Under the pieces are notes generated by a model that saw only the letters and a list, made by a program, of their open reading frames with translations, was not told where the DNA came from and searched no databases. A stretch of 64,000 nucleotides of DNA from JANSYL01 sp965229695 (GTDB lineage Bacteria; Pseudomonadota; Alphaproteobacteria; Rhodobacterales; Rhodobacteraceae). How positions within the stretch are numbered: position 1 is the first letter of the stretch; every line of letters starts with the position of its first letter. Location of the stretch: NCBI GenBank assembly GCA_965229695.1, contig OZ245921.1, forward strand, positions 310,001-374,000, given 5' to 3'. Below, piece after piece: positions 1-7,665 of this stretch. The position numbers and the translations under genes were made by a program.

Positions 1-447
1 GCGGGCGTACTGGCCCGTGTCATCGGGCTGTTTTCGGGCCGTGGCTATAACATCGACAGCCTCACCGTGGCCGAGGTCGACCATGAAGGCCACCGTTCGC
101 GCATCACCATTGTCACCAGCGGCACGCCCCAGGTGATCAACCAAATCAAAATGCAGCTTGAGCGTATGGTGCCCGTGCATGAGGTCGCCGATCTGACCGT
201 CGAAGGGCCCCATGTCAGCCGCGAACTGGCGCTGATCAAGGTCATGGGCAAAGGCGAATCCCGGGTCGAGGCGCTGCGCATCGCCGAGATTTTCCGCGCC
301 AATGTGGTCGACTCGACCTTGGAAAGCTTTGTGTTCGAGATCACCGGCACCCCCGATAAGATCGACGCCTTCACCGATCTGATGCGCCCCTTGGGCGATG
401 TGCGCCTGGCCCGCACCGGTGTGGCCGCCATCGCGCGCGGCGTCTAA
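1..447 (+). CDS. ilvH: Acetolactate synthase small subunit, 3' part
   Basis: Regulatory subunit of acetohydroxyacid synthase, the first common enzyme of branched-chain amino acid synthesis. The start lies before the window; 148 codons are visible. The reading frame opens inside the N-terminal ACT domain (VLARVIGLFSGRGYNIDSL, the valine-binding part) and continues through HRSRITIVTSG into the C-terminal domain, ending IARGV. Length and order match the usual 160-190 residue family. The catalytic subunit ilvB/ilvI would be expected just upstream, outside the window. The identification is firm; only the N-terminus is missing. Confidence 0.95.
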   Translation, partial: AGVLARVIGLFSGRGYNIDSLTVAEVDHEGHRSRITIVTSGTPQVINQIKMQLERMVPVHEVADLTVEGPHVSRELALIKVMGKGESRVEALRIAEIFRANVVDSTLESFVFEITGTPDKIDAFTDLMRPLGDVRLARTGVAAIARGV

Positions 448-459
448 GCCAGCGCGACG

Positions 460-479
460 GCCCCTGAATCAAAAGGGGC
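460..479 (+). terminator. Weak hairpin after ilvH
   Basis: A 6-bp perfect stem (GCCCCT/AGGGGC, loop of 8) lies 12 bases after the ilvH stop codon. It has no T-run, so it is only a possible terminator or 3'-end stabiliser. Confidence 0.3.
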
Positions 480-526
480 GCAGGGCTGTCTGCCGAACCC
501 CGCGCCCCACTGGACTGCGCCCTGCG

Positions 527-820
527 TTAGCCTGCGGGGATTAAGCCTGCATCGACAGCGACAGCCAGTTCTTGTTCGTCCAAAACCCCATCACCATTGG
601 CATCAAGGGCCATAAATTCGGCCTCGGTGACATCGGGCATCACCATCAGCATCTCGGTATAGGTGACCAAACCGTCGCCATCCCCGTCCAACTCAGCCGC
701 TTGCCCCATGGCATAGCCGGTGGCCACAGCGCCCAGGGCGATGGCCGCCAGGGTGACGGGCAAAAGCGTGCGGCGACGCGGGGCGGGGGTTTGGGTTAGG
801 CTCAGATGTTCAATAGGCAT
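527..820 (-). CDS. Small membrane-anchored EF-hand protein
   Basis: A 97-residue protein with one N-terminal hydrophobic segment (about residues 18-38, LLPVTLAAIALGAVATGYA) followed by two canonical 12-residue EF-hand loops, DGDGDGLVTYTE and DANGDGVLDEQE. Each has acidic residues at positions 1, 3, 5 and 12 and Gly at 6, so calcium binding outside the cytoplasmic membrane is expected. The start is fixed by a near-perfect Shine-Dalgarno sequence (AAAGGAGG, at 829-836) 8 bases upstream; a longer frame upstream is rejected. It is divergent from the sigma-factor gene, and in proteobacteria EF-hand proteins do occur next to ECF sigma genes, so a linked role is possible. The calcium target is unknown. 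Confidence 0.85.
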   Translation of the reverse strand: MPIEHLSLTQTPAPRRRTLLPVTLAAIALGAVATGYAMGQAAELDGDGDGLVTYTEMLMVMPDVTEAEFMALDANGDGVLDEQELAVAVDAGLIPAG

Positions 821-1122
821 TGCTGTAACCTCCTTTAAGGTCTCCAGAGTTCGGCACGGGCTTTGGCCGCACCTGAAAGAGAAGAGGCTGGGCGCCGCGT
901 TTGCATCCTTGGCGCTGGTTCCATGGGCGACGCTTCGCCGGAACCGGCGCGGGCCACGCGCGGCAGATCGCCGACAATCGGCCACCCCGGCAAGCCTATG
1001 CCGATGATCCCGCGCTTTCGGCAGTTGCAGGCTCAAATCGGCCATCGACCGCAGCCTTCGATGGACCGCGCGCCCCGCGCCTGACCGGATGGGCCATCCC
1101 TTGCATGCCGATCAGGTTGCCC
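821..1122. other. Divergent intergenic region with imperfect inverted repeat
   Basis: About 300 bases between the EF-hand gene and the sigma-factor gene. It carries an 11-bp inverted repeat with one mismatch (GCGCTGGTTCC at 912-922 and GGAACCGGCGC at 940-950, 17-base loop). GGAACC resembles the -35 box of ECF promoters and here faces outward on both strands, but I could not find a convincing matching -10 on either side. Otherwise I see no gene in it. Confidence 0.4.
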
Positions 1123-1653
1123 ATGCCCCTCCCCTCACCCTCCACACGCGCCTTCATCGCGCTCTTGCCCGATCTGCGCCGCAGCGCGCGCCGGCTTAGC
1201 CGGTCAAACAACGATGCGGATGATTTGGTGCAGGAAACGCTGCTCAAGGTCTGGGCGCGGCTGGCCATGGCCAATCAGGGTGCCAGCGATGCGGCGCCTG
1301 TCACCGATCTGCGCGCCTATGCCTTTGCCACGCTGCGCAATGCCGCCAAACGCCCGCCCAGGCCCACGGCCGAGTTGGAGGAGGCGCAGCTCCCGAAGGT
1401 TTCCGCCGACGCGGCGCCTGCCACCGTGGCCGTCAGCGACGCAATGGCCGCGCTTAACCGGTTGCCGCGCGATCAGGTGCAATTGCTGCGGCTGCGTGCG
1501 CTTGACGGGCTCAGCTATGCAGAAATTGCCAAAGAAACCGGCCTGCCCATGGGCACCGTCACCTCACGCCTGTCGCGCGGGCGCGCGGCCTTGCGCCTGG
1601 CCCTGGGCCTGCCGCGCGGTGCGCCGGTCAGCGACCTTTTCCGCGACGAATAG
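1123..1653 (+). CDS. Small ECF-like RNA polymerase sigma factor
   Basis: A 176-residue sigma-70-family protein with only regions 2 and 4. Region 2 is seen around residues 25-45 (NNDADDLVQETLLKVWAR) and region 4 around 108-155 (LPRDQVQLLRLRALDGLSY, then EIAKETGLPMGTVTSRLSRG, the DNA-recognition helix-turn-helix). No anti-sigma gene follows directly. Start codons at 1105 and 1123 are both possible; 1123 has a weak AGG upstream. The frame stays open further upstream but without a Shine-Dalgarno sequence. It is divergent from the EF-hand protein gene, which may be its target or partner. Regulon unknown. Confidence 0.85.
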   Translation: MPLPSPSTRAFIALLPDLRRSARRLSRSNNDADDLVQETLLKVWARLAMANQGASDAAPVTDLRAYAFATLRNAAKRPPRPTAELEEAQLPKVSADAAPATVAVSDAMAALNRLPRDQVQLLRLRALDGLSYAEIAKETGLPMGTVTSRLSRGRAALRLALGLPRGAPVSDLFRDE

Positions 1654-1764
1654 GCCATCCGCACCTGGTTTATTCCCGACATCGCGCATGTCGCCCATGC
1701 GCAAGACGGAAAGGCCCATGGAATCAGAGACTGTGCCCCAGCTTATGAACCCGTGGAGACCGCC

Positions 1765-2910
1765 ATGCCCGACGATATCCGCCGCACCGCCCTTGATGCC
1801 GTTATGGCCCCGATTGATCAGGCCAACGGTCTGCCCAACGCCCATTACACGGACCCCGACACCATCGCCGCCGAAAACAAGGCCGTGTTGGAAAGCACCT
1901 GGGCCGCCATCGCCGTGGGCGAGGATGTGCCCGAAAAGGGGGATGCCAAGCCGATCCAATTTCTGGGCCAACCGCTGTTGCTGATCCGCGATGACAAAGA
2001 TCAGGTCCGCGTCTTCTACAATATCTGCCGCCATCGCGGCATGATCCTGGTGGCCGAGCCACGCAAGATCGAAGGCGCGATCCGCTGCCCCTATCATTCC
2101 TGGTGTTACGCCAAGGATGGCCGCCTGGTCGCCACGCCCCATGTCGGCGGCCCCGGCCAGAACAGCCATGATGGTATCAACCGCGCGCTTTTGGGCCTGT
2201 TGGAAGTGCCCAGCCATATCTGGCGCGATGTGGTCTTTGTAAACCTGTCCGCCGACGCCGCCCCGTTTGAGGAGGTGCATGCCGATCTGCTAAAGCGCTG
2301 GGCCGAGTTCGAACAGCCTGTCCATCACGGCGGTGCGGATAGCCGGTTCGTGCTGGACGTTGCCACGAATTGGAAGCTGGCGGTCGAAAACTACTGTGAA
2401 AGCTATCACCTGCCTTGGGTGCATCCGGGCCTCAACAGCTATTCCCGGCTGGAAGACCACTATCATATCGAAGCGCCCGGTCGGTATTCCGGGCAAGGCA
2501 CTTACGTCTATCGCCAGCTCAAGGATGAGGCGGGCGCCAGCTTCCCAGATTTTGAGGGGTTGTCGGACCATTGGGATGCCGGGGCCGAATACATCGCGCT
2601 TTATCCCAATGTGCTGCTGGGCGTGCACCGCGACCATGCCTTTGCCATCGTCCTGGAACCGGTCGCCCATAACCAGACCCGCGAACACGTGCATCTTTAT
2701 TACCCCACGCCTGACACCGATGACGGGTTGCGCGCCCAAAACGCAGCCCTTTGGAAGGAGGTGTTCAAAGAAGACATCTTTGTTGTCGAAGGCATGCAGC
2801 AGGGGCGCGCGGCCTCGGGCTTTGATGGCGGTCGGTTTTCGCCCGCGATGGATGGGCCCACCCATTGCTTCCATGCCTGGGTCGCGGCCCGCGTGGCCGA
2901 TCAGGGGTGA
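1765..2910 (+). CDS. Rieske-type ring-hydroxylating oxygenase, alpha subunit
   Basis: A 381-residue oxygenase of the RHO family. The N-terminal Rieske domain carries the [2Fe-2S] ligands CRH (about residue 93) and CPYH (about 114). The C-terminal catalytic domain has ENYCESYHLPWVHPG with the two mononuclear-iron histidines. In this branch substrates are aromatic acids or quaternary amines (carnitine, glycine betaine, stachydrine), oxidised with electrons from a separate reductase, which is not encoded nearby. The ATG at 1765 is chosen over GTG 1753 because GGAG sits 6 bases upstream. The substrate cannot be told from sequence; a betaine-type substrate would fit the methylamine genes at the far end of the window, but that is only a guess. 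Confidence 0.85.
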   Translation: MPDDIRRTALDAVMAPIDQANGLPNAHYTDPDTIAAENKAVLESTWAAIAVGEDVPEKGDAKPIQFLGQPLLLIRDDKDQVRVFYNICRHRGMILVAEPRKIEGAIRCPYHSWCYAKDGRLVATPHVGGPGQNSHDGINRALLGLLEVPSHIWRDVVFVNLSADAAPFEEVHADLLKRWAEFEQPVHHGGADSRFVLDVATNWKLAVENYCESYHLPWVHPGLNSYSRLEDHYHIEAPGRYSGQGTYVYRQLKDEAGASFPDFEGLSDHWDAGAEYIALYPNVLLGVHRDHAFAIVLEPVAHNQTREHVHLYYPTPDTDDGLRAQNAALWKEVFKEDIFVVEGMQQGRAASGFDGGRFSPAMDGPTHCFHAWVAARVADQG

Positions 2911-3119
2911 GCCGATCTTTGGACGACGCGCTTCTGGCGGCCCATGCCGCCGGGGATCGCGACCGACTGATCAGCCTTTATGCCGAAGCCGCCGATCTGC
3001 ATCGGGGAGAGGCCGCCGCCTTTTACCTGACCCATGCCTATGTCTTTGCGCTGGAGGCGGGCGATGCGCGCGCCCCCGCGCTCAAAGCACGGTTGGTGGC
3101 GATCGGGGCGGATCGTTAA
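2907..3119 (+). CDS. Small hypothetical protein
   Basis: A 70-residue predicted helical protein starting with GTG that overlaps the stop of the Rieske oxygenase gene by 4 bases (GTGA), a sign of translational coupling. Features: SLDDALLAAHAAGDRDRLISLYAEAADLHRGEAAAF-type helices, as in a single TPR-like hairpin; no Cys, no membrane segment. Its 3' end overlaps the convergent transglycosylase gene by 4 bases. No function is recognised; the coupling suggests it acts with the oxygenase. Confidence 0.65.
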   Translation: MSRSLDDALLAAHAAGDRDRLISLYAEAADLHRGEAAAFYLTHAYVFALEAGDARAPALKARLVAIGADR

Positions 3120-3694
3120 TCGACGACGCTGCGGCCCAGGATGATGCGCACATAATCCTGGGTTTCTTCAAACGGCGGGATGCCATCATGTTCACGCACC
3201 GCCTCTGGCCCTGCATTGTAAGCTGCAAGCGCCAGCGGCCAGTTGCCGAAATTGCGATATTGCTGCGCCAGATAGCGCGCGCCGCCCTGCAGGTTGGCCA
3301 CCGGATCGGTCGGATCGACCCCCAACAGATCGGCGGTACCCGGCATCAATTGCGCCAGCCCAATGGCGCCCGCGCTGCTAACTGCCTCGGGGTTCCAATT
3401 GGATTCTTGGGTGACCAGGCGCAGGAACAAATCCTCCGGCACCTCATGCTGGCGCGCCGCGGCGCGTGCGACCTCTAGCCAAGGGCCATTATAGGTGCCG
3501 CGATAGGTCGGCAGCACGGTCTCTTCTTCCGGCACGTAATCGGGGCGCAGGCGGGCGGAAAACTCGTATTGGCTGGCGGCGCGACTATCCAACACCCCCA
3601 AGGCGCGGTTGATCCGATCCATCGGGTCACTTTGCGCCGACACAGGCGCAGCGGTGGAAACGAAAAAAGCGCTGAGAATAAAAACGGCCCGCAT
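3116..3694 (-). CDS. Periplasmic lytic transglycosylase (SLT family 1)
   Basis: A 192-residue exported muramidase-like enzyme that cleaves the MurNAc-GlcNAc bond of peptidoglycan to give 1,6-anhydro products. A signal peptide covers residues 1-20 (ending VSA-Q). The SLT domain spans about 75-190 with catalytic Glu97 in TQESNWNP, motif GAIGLAQLMPGTA and motif AYNAGP. It is short, lacking the superhelical domain of Slt70, as in the soluble small-SLT group. The start at 3694 begins the signal peptide; a GTG two codons upstream is also possible. It is divergent from ssb with about 195 bases between them. Confidence 0.9.
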   Translation of the reverse strand: MRAVFILSAFFVSTAAPVSAQSDPMDRINRALGVLDSRAASQYEFSARLRPDYVPEEETVLPTYRGTYNGPWLEVARAAARQHEVPEDLFLRLVTQESNWNPEAVSSAGAIGLAQLMPGTADLLGVDPTDPVANLQGGARYLAQQYRNFGNWPLALAAYNAGPEAVREHDGIPPFEETQDYVRIILGRSVVD

Positions 3695-3889
3695 CGGCAC
3701 ATCCGAATGGTTCACTTGCGCGCAGAAGATAGGCATTTTGCCGTCCCTGTCCATTCCACCGCGTCTCAACAGGCTGCGAGGTGTTTGCGTTTCCTTAACC
3801 TTGATGGAATGGTCTGTGCCAAGCGGCCTGCGGCAGGGAATCGTGCCTGCCGGGGGTCTGGAGATAACAAGACAGAGGGAGGGCGCGGG

Positions 3890-4381
3890 ATGGCCGGATC
3901 CGTCAATAAGGTGATTTTGATCGGCAATCTGGGGCGCGACCCCGAGGTGCGAAGCTTTCAGAACGGTGGCAAGGTCTGCAATCTGCGCATCGCCACCTCG
4001 GAAACCTGGAAGGACCGCAACACGGGCGAACGCCGCGAGCGGACGGAATGGCATAGCGTGGCCATTTTCCAAGAAGGCCTGGTTCGGATCGCCGAGCAGT
4101 ATCTGCGCAAAGGCTCGAAGGTTTATATCGAGGGCAAACTGCAGACCCGCAAATGGCAGGACCAATCGGGCCAAGATCGCTATTCGACCGAGGTTGTGTT
4201 GCAGGGCTTTGATGGCACCTTGACCATGCTGGATGGTCGTGACGGCCCAAGCGGCGGCGGTAGCGGTGGCGGCTATTCCGATGACCGCGGCGGTTATGGC
4301 GGCGGCGGCAGCGGTGGTGGCGGCAGTGCCCCCGGTGGCTTTGGCGGCGGCAGCGATATGGATGATGAAATCCCGTTCTAA
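3890..4381 (+). CDS. ssb: Single-stranded DNA-binding protein
   Basis: A 163-residue SSB that coats single-stranded DNA in replication, recombination and repair. The OB-fold is at residues 1-112 (SVNKVILIGNLGRDPEVR, then ERTEWHSVAIF). A Gly/Ser-rich flexible linker follows, and the C-terminal acidic tip ends DMDDEIPF, the peptide that recruits partner proteins. The start codon follows the purine-rich GAGGGAGGG. No GAAC-type SOS box is visible in the upstream region. Confidence 0.97.
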   Translation: MAGSVNKVILIGNLGRDPEVRSFQNGGKVCNLRIATSETWKDRNTGERRERTEWHSVAIFQEGLVRIAEQYLRKGSKVYIEGKLQTRKWQDQSGQDRYSTEVVLQGFDGTLTMLDGRDGPSGGGSGGGYSDDRGGYGGGGSGGGGSAPGGFGGGSDMDDEIPF

Positions 4382-4397
4382 GCACGCTTTGGCCATG

Positions 4398-4427
4398 CGC
4401 CGCGCCCGGAAAACACCTGGCGCGGCG
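4398..4427 (+). terminator. Hairpin after ssb
   Basis: A perfect 9-bp GC stem (CGCCGCGCC/GGCGCGGCG, loop of 12) lies 17 bases after the ssb stop. No T-run; likely a transcript-end hairpin and part of the intergenic repeat mosaic that follows. Confidence 0.5.
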
Positions 4428-4444
4428 GTGGGCCGATCTTGGAT

Positions 4445-4480
4445 GCCTCCGGCGGCCATATTTCAGGGATAAAGATGAAG
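4445..4480 (+). repeat. Intergenic repeat, CCATATTT...GGGATAAAG type, copy a
   Basis: Contains GCCTCCGGCGGCCATATTT followed by CAGGGATAAAGATGAAG. The same string with three changed bases recurs at 14886-14918 between moaC and moeA, and shorter relatives at 23871 and 41121. The sequence is not coding and lies 46 bases upstream of the aminotransferase start. Confidence 0.65.
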
Positions 4481-4526
4481 GGAGCGGCGCGCGGATTTGG
4501 CGGGCCGTGGGATAAGGACGAGGGTG

Positions 4527-5714
4527 ATGCAGCCGATCAATCCAACCTACCGCGCAACCTTTCCGCCCCCGGTGATGGAGGCGCGGCGCTGGGTCGAGGG
4601 CAAAAGCTTTCCCGCTGAGCGCCCGCTGATCAATGTCAGCCAGGCCGCCCCGGTCGATCCGCCCCCCGCCGCTTTGGCCCAAGCCATGGCCGACGCGCTG
4701 ATCCACGATCCAGCGGCGCATCTTTATGGGCCCGTCCTGGGCATGCCCGAACTGCGCGCCGAACTGGCCAGCCAATGGTCGGCGGCTTATGGCGGTGCCA
4801 TCTCGCCGGATCAGGTCTGTGTCACGGCGGGCTGCAACCAGGCGTTTACGGCGGTGATGTCGACCCTGGCGGGCGCGGGTGATGAGGTGATCCTGCCGCT
4901 GCCCTTCTATTTTAACCATAAGATGTGGCTGGATATGGAAGGGGTGCGCACGGTCTATCTGCCCACCGGTGACGATTTGATCCCCGACCCGGACCAGGCC
5001 GCGGCCCTGATCACTGACAAAACCCGCGCGATTGTCTTGATCAGCCCCAACAACCCCTCGGGCGCGGCATATCCGCCTGCGCTGATCCGTGCGTTTTTCG
5101 ATCTGGCCCGCGAACGGGGGCTGGCCCTGGTCTTGGATGAAACCTATCGCGATTTTCACAGCCAGCCGGGCGCGCCGCATGATCTGTTTGCCGATCCCGA
5201 TTGGGATGACACGCTGATCCACCTTTATTCCTTCTCGAAAGCCTACCGCCTGACCGGACACCGGGTGGGGGCGGCCATGGCCTCGGCCTCACGCTTGGCC
5301 GAGGTTGAGAAATTTCTGGATACGGTCGCGATCTGCCCGCCCCAGATTGGCCAGATCGGCGCGCTTTGGGGGATGCGGAACCTGGGCGATTGGCTGGCGG
5401 GCGAACGGCTGGAAATCCTGGCGCGGCGGGCGGCTTTGGTCGACGGCATGGCGCGCCTGCCCGATTGGCAGCTTTTAGGCTGCGGCGCCTATTTCGCTTA
5501 TGTCCGGCACCCGTTTTCGCGCGCCTCCGGCGAGGTTGCGAAAGCGCTGGTCGAGGCGGCGGGGGTTCTCACCCTGCCCGGCACCATGTTCGGCCCCCGC
5601 CGGGCCGAAGGCGGCACCGGCCAGGCCGAAACCACGCTGCGCATCGCCTTCGCCAATTCCGATGCCGCCGGTCTGGATGAGGTTGTCACCCGCCTAAGCC
5701 AGGTTCAGCTTTGA
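4527..5714 (+). CDS. PLP-dependent aminotransferase, class I/II
   Basis: A 395-residue fold-type I aminotransferase. Visible motifs: the Tyr/Asn loop CVTAGCNQAF, PNNPSGAAYPP with the cofactor-contacting Asn, LDETYRDF with the Asp that pairs with the pyridine nitrogen, and SFSKAYRLTGHRVG with the Schiff-base Lys. It transfers an amino group from an amino acid to a 2-oxo acid; the specificity is not readable. The start at 4527 is preceded by an AAGGACGAGG purine run. It stands alone between ssb and the PpiD gene. Confidence 0.88.
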   Translation: MQPINPTYRATFPPPVMEARRWVEGKSFPAERPLINVSQAAPVDPPPAALAQAMADALIHDPAAHLYGPVLGMPELRAELASQWSAAYGGAISPDQVCVTAGCNQAFTAVMSTLAGAGDEVILPLPFYFNHKMWLDMEGVRTVYLPTGDDLIPDPDQAAALITDKTRAIVLISPNNPSGAAYPPALIRAFFDLARERGLALVLDETYRDFHSQPGAPHDLFADPDWDDTLIHLYSFSKAYRLTGHRVGAAMASASRLAEVEKFLDTVAICPPQIGQIGALWGMRNLGDWLAGERLEILARRAALVDGMARLPDWQLLGCGAYFAYVRHPFSRASGEVAKALVEAAGVLTLPGTMFGPRRAEGGTGQAETTLRIAFANSDAAGLDEVVTRLSQVQL

Positions 5715-5811
5715 TCCACTTGCCCGACCCCGCGCAAGCACGTACATGACCCCGAACCAAGCGGCTTGGCCCGACCCAAGCGCGCGCGCCCAATAGGAAG
5801 GACAGCATCAG

Positions 5812-7665
5812 ATGGCACGATCGGCCCGCAAAACCGCTTCGAATGTCTTTGTCTGGATCATTTTGGGCCTGCTGTTTGTGGCGCTGGCCGGGTTTGGGAT
5901 TGGCGGCTTTGCCGGTGGCTCCAGCCGCGTTGGCTCGGTCGGGGAGGTTGAGATCACGGCCGAGGATTACGCCCGCGCCCTGCAAAACGAAATCCGCGCC
6001 CAAATCGCGCAGACCCAATCGCCGGTCACGGTCCGTGATCTGATTGCCAGTGGCACGGATCAAGCGATCCTGCGCGCTTTGTTGGCCCAGGCCGCCCTGG
6101 CGGATGAGGCTTTGACGATGGGCCTGTCGGTGGGCGATGCCGAGGTTGCGCGCCAGATCACGCAAATCCAGGCCTTCCAAGGGGTTGATGGGAATTTCAA
6201 CCGCGAAGCCTATGAGTTTGAGCTGCGCCAGAACGGGCTCAGCGTGGCCGAGTTCGAAGATGATGTGCGCGAAGACACGGGGCGGTCGCTGCTGCAGGTC
6301 GCGGTGGTCGGCGGCGTGGTGCCCAATGATGTGATTGCCGAAAACATCCTGGCCTATCAGGCGGAGACCCGGAATTTCACCCTGCTGACCCTGACCGAGG
6401 ACAGCCTGGCCGATGGTCTGCCCGATCCCACGCCCGAGGATTTGCAGGCCTATTACGATGACAGCCCCGACCGGTTCGAACGGCCCGAGGCCAAGCGCAT
6501 CACCTATGCCTGGGTCACGCCCTCGATGGTGATGGATGATGTGACCATCGAAGAAGACACGCTGCGCAGCCTTTATGAAGATCGGATCGAATTCTATGTG
6601 CGCCCTGAACGGCGGCTTTTGGAACGCTTGGTCTATCTTGATGCGGCCGAGGCCCAAGCCGCCTTTGACGCGATCGAGGCGGGCGAGACCGATTTCGACA
6701 CCCTGGTCGAAGAACGCGGCCTGACCCTGGATGATATCGACCTGGGCGAGGTGGCTTTTGACGATCTGGCCGTCAGCGCGGCCGAGGTGATTTTTGCCGA
6801 TACCGAAAGCGAGATCATTGGGCCGGTTGAAAGCAGCCTGGGCCCCGCGCTTTTCCGGGTGAACGCGGTGTTGGAACCGACCGAAGTCAGCTTTGAAGAC
6901 GCCCGAGGTGACCTGCGCAGCGAATTGGCGCTCGATGCCGCCCGGCGCCTGGTCGGCGACATGCGGGAAGAGGTCGACGACCTGCTGGCGGGCGGCGCGA
7001 CCCTGGAAGAGCTGGATACCGACACCGCCATGGTTCTGGGCACCATCGATTACACCATCACCAGCGAAGACGACATCGCCGGGTATGACGCCTTCCGCGA
7101 AGCCGCCGATCTGGTGCGCGAGGGCGATTTCCCCGAGGTGTTGGACCTGTCCGATGGCGGGCTTTTTGCCCTGCGCTTGGACGAGGTTGTGCCGCCCACC
7201 GTCCCGCCCCTGGCCGAGATTGAAGGCGAGGTTGAAACCGCTTGGCGCGCGACCGAACTGCGCGCGGCCCTGGCCGACCGGGGGGAGGCGCTGGTGGCCG
7301 AGCTGGCGACGGGCGCCAATCTAGAGGATTTGGGCGCGGTCAGTACCGAAGCCCAGGTGCGTCGCCAGGATTTCACCCCCGATGCGCCGCGCACGCTGGT
7401 GGCCCAGGGCTTCCGTCTGGTCGAGCCTGGCGATGTGGTGCTTGTGCCCGGTGCGGATCAGGCCGTGATCGCGCGGCTTGATGGGGTGAACCCCGCCGCC
7501 CGCGACGATGCGAACACCGCGCTTTTGCTTCAGATTTTGCAGCAAAGCGTCGCCCAATCCATGGCCCAAGACCTGTTCGAGGCTTATGGCCTGGCGCTCG
7601 AGGCGGATGCGGGCATTCGCATCGACCAAACCGTGATCAACGCCGTGCATACGCAGTTCCAATAA
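5812..7665 (+). CDS. Membrane-anchored peptidyl-prolyl isomerase/chaperone, PpiD-like
   Basis: A 617-residue protein with a single N-terminal transmembrane anchor (about residues 11-35, ASNVFVWIILGLLFVALAGFG), then a SurA_N/PpiD chaperone region and a degenerate parvulin-like region in the periplasm. It would assist folding of proteins leaving the Sec channel. Length and layout match PpiD (about 620). It is very acidic. Its TAA overlaps the trpE ATG by one base, so the two are co-transcribed and probably translationally coupled, an arrangement common in Rhodobacterales. The start follows AGGAAGGA. Confidence 0.85.
   Translation: MARSARKTASNVFVWIILGLLFVALAGFGIGGFAGGSSRVGSVGEVEITAEDYARALQNEIRAQIAQTQSPVTVRDLIASGTDQAILRALLAQAALADEALTMGLSVGDAEVARQITQIQAFQGVDGNFNREAYEFELRQNGLSVAEFEDDVREDTGRSLLQVAVVGGVVPNDVIAENILAYQAETRNFTLLTLTEDSLADGLPDPTPEDLQAYYDDSPDRFERPEAKRITYAWVTPSMVMDDVTIEEDTLRSLYEDRIEFYVRPERRLLERLVYLDAAEAQAAFDAIEAGETDFDTLVEERGLTLDDIDLGEVAFDDLAVSAAEVIFADTESEIIGPVESSLGPALFRVNAVLEPTEVSFEDARGDLRSELALDAARRLVGDMREEVDDLLAGGATLEELDTDTAMVLGTIDYTITSEDDIAGYDAFREAADLVREGDFPEVLDLSDGGLFALRLDEVVPPTVPPLAEIEGEVETAWRATELRAALADRGEALVAELATGANLEDLGAVSTEAQVRRQDFTPDAPRTLVAQGFRLVEPGDVVLVPGADQAVIARLDGVNPAARDDANTALLLQILQQSVAQSMAQDLFEAYGLALEADAGIRIDQTVINAVHTQFQ

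Noticed and set aside
3695..3889. An SOS box between the transglycosylase gene and ssb
   Set aside because: ssb is often SOS-linked, so I looked for GAAC-N7-GAAC or GTTC-N7-GTTC; none is present in this region.
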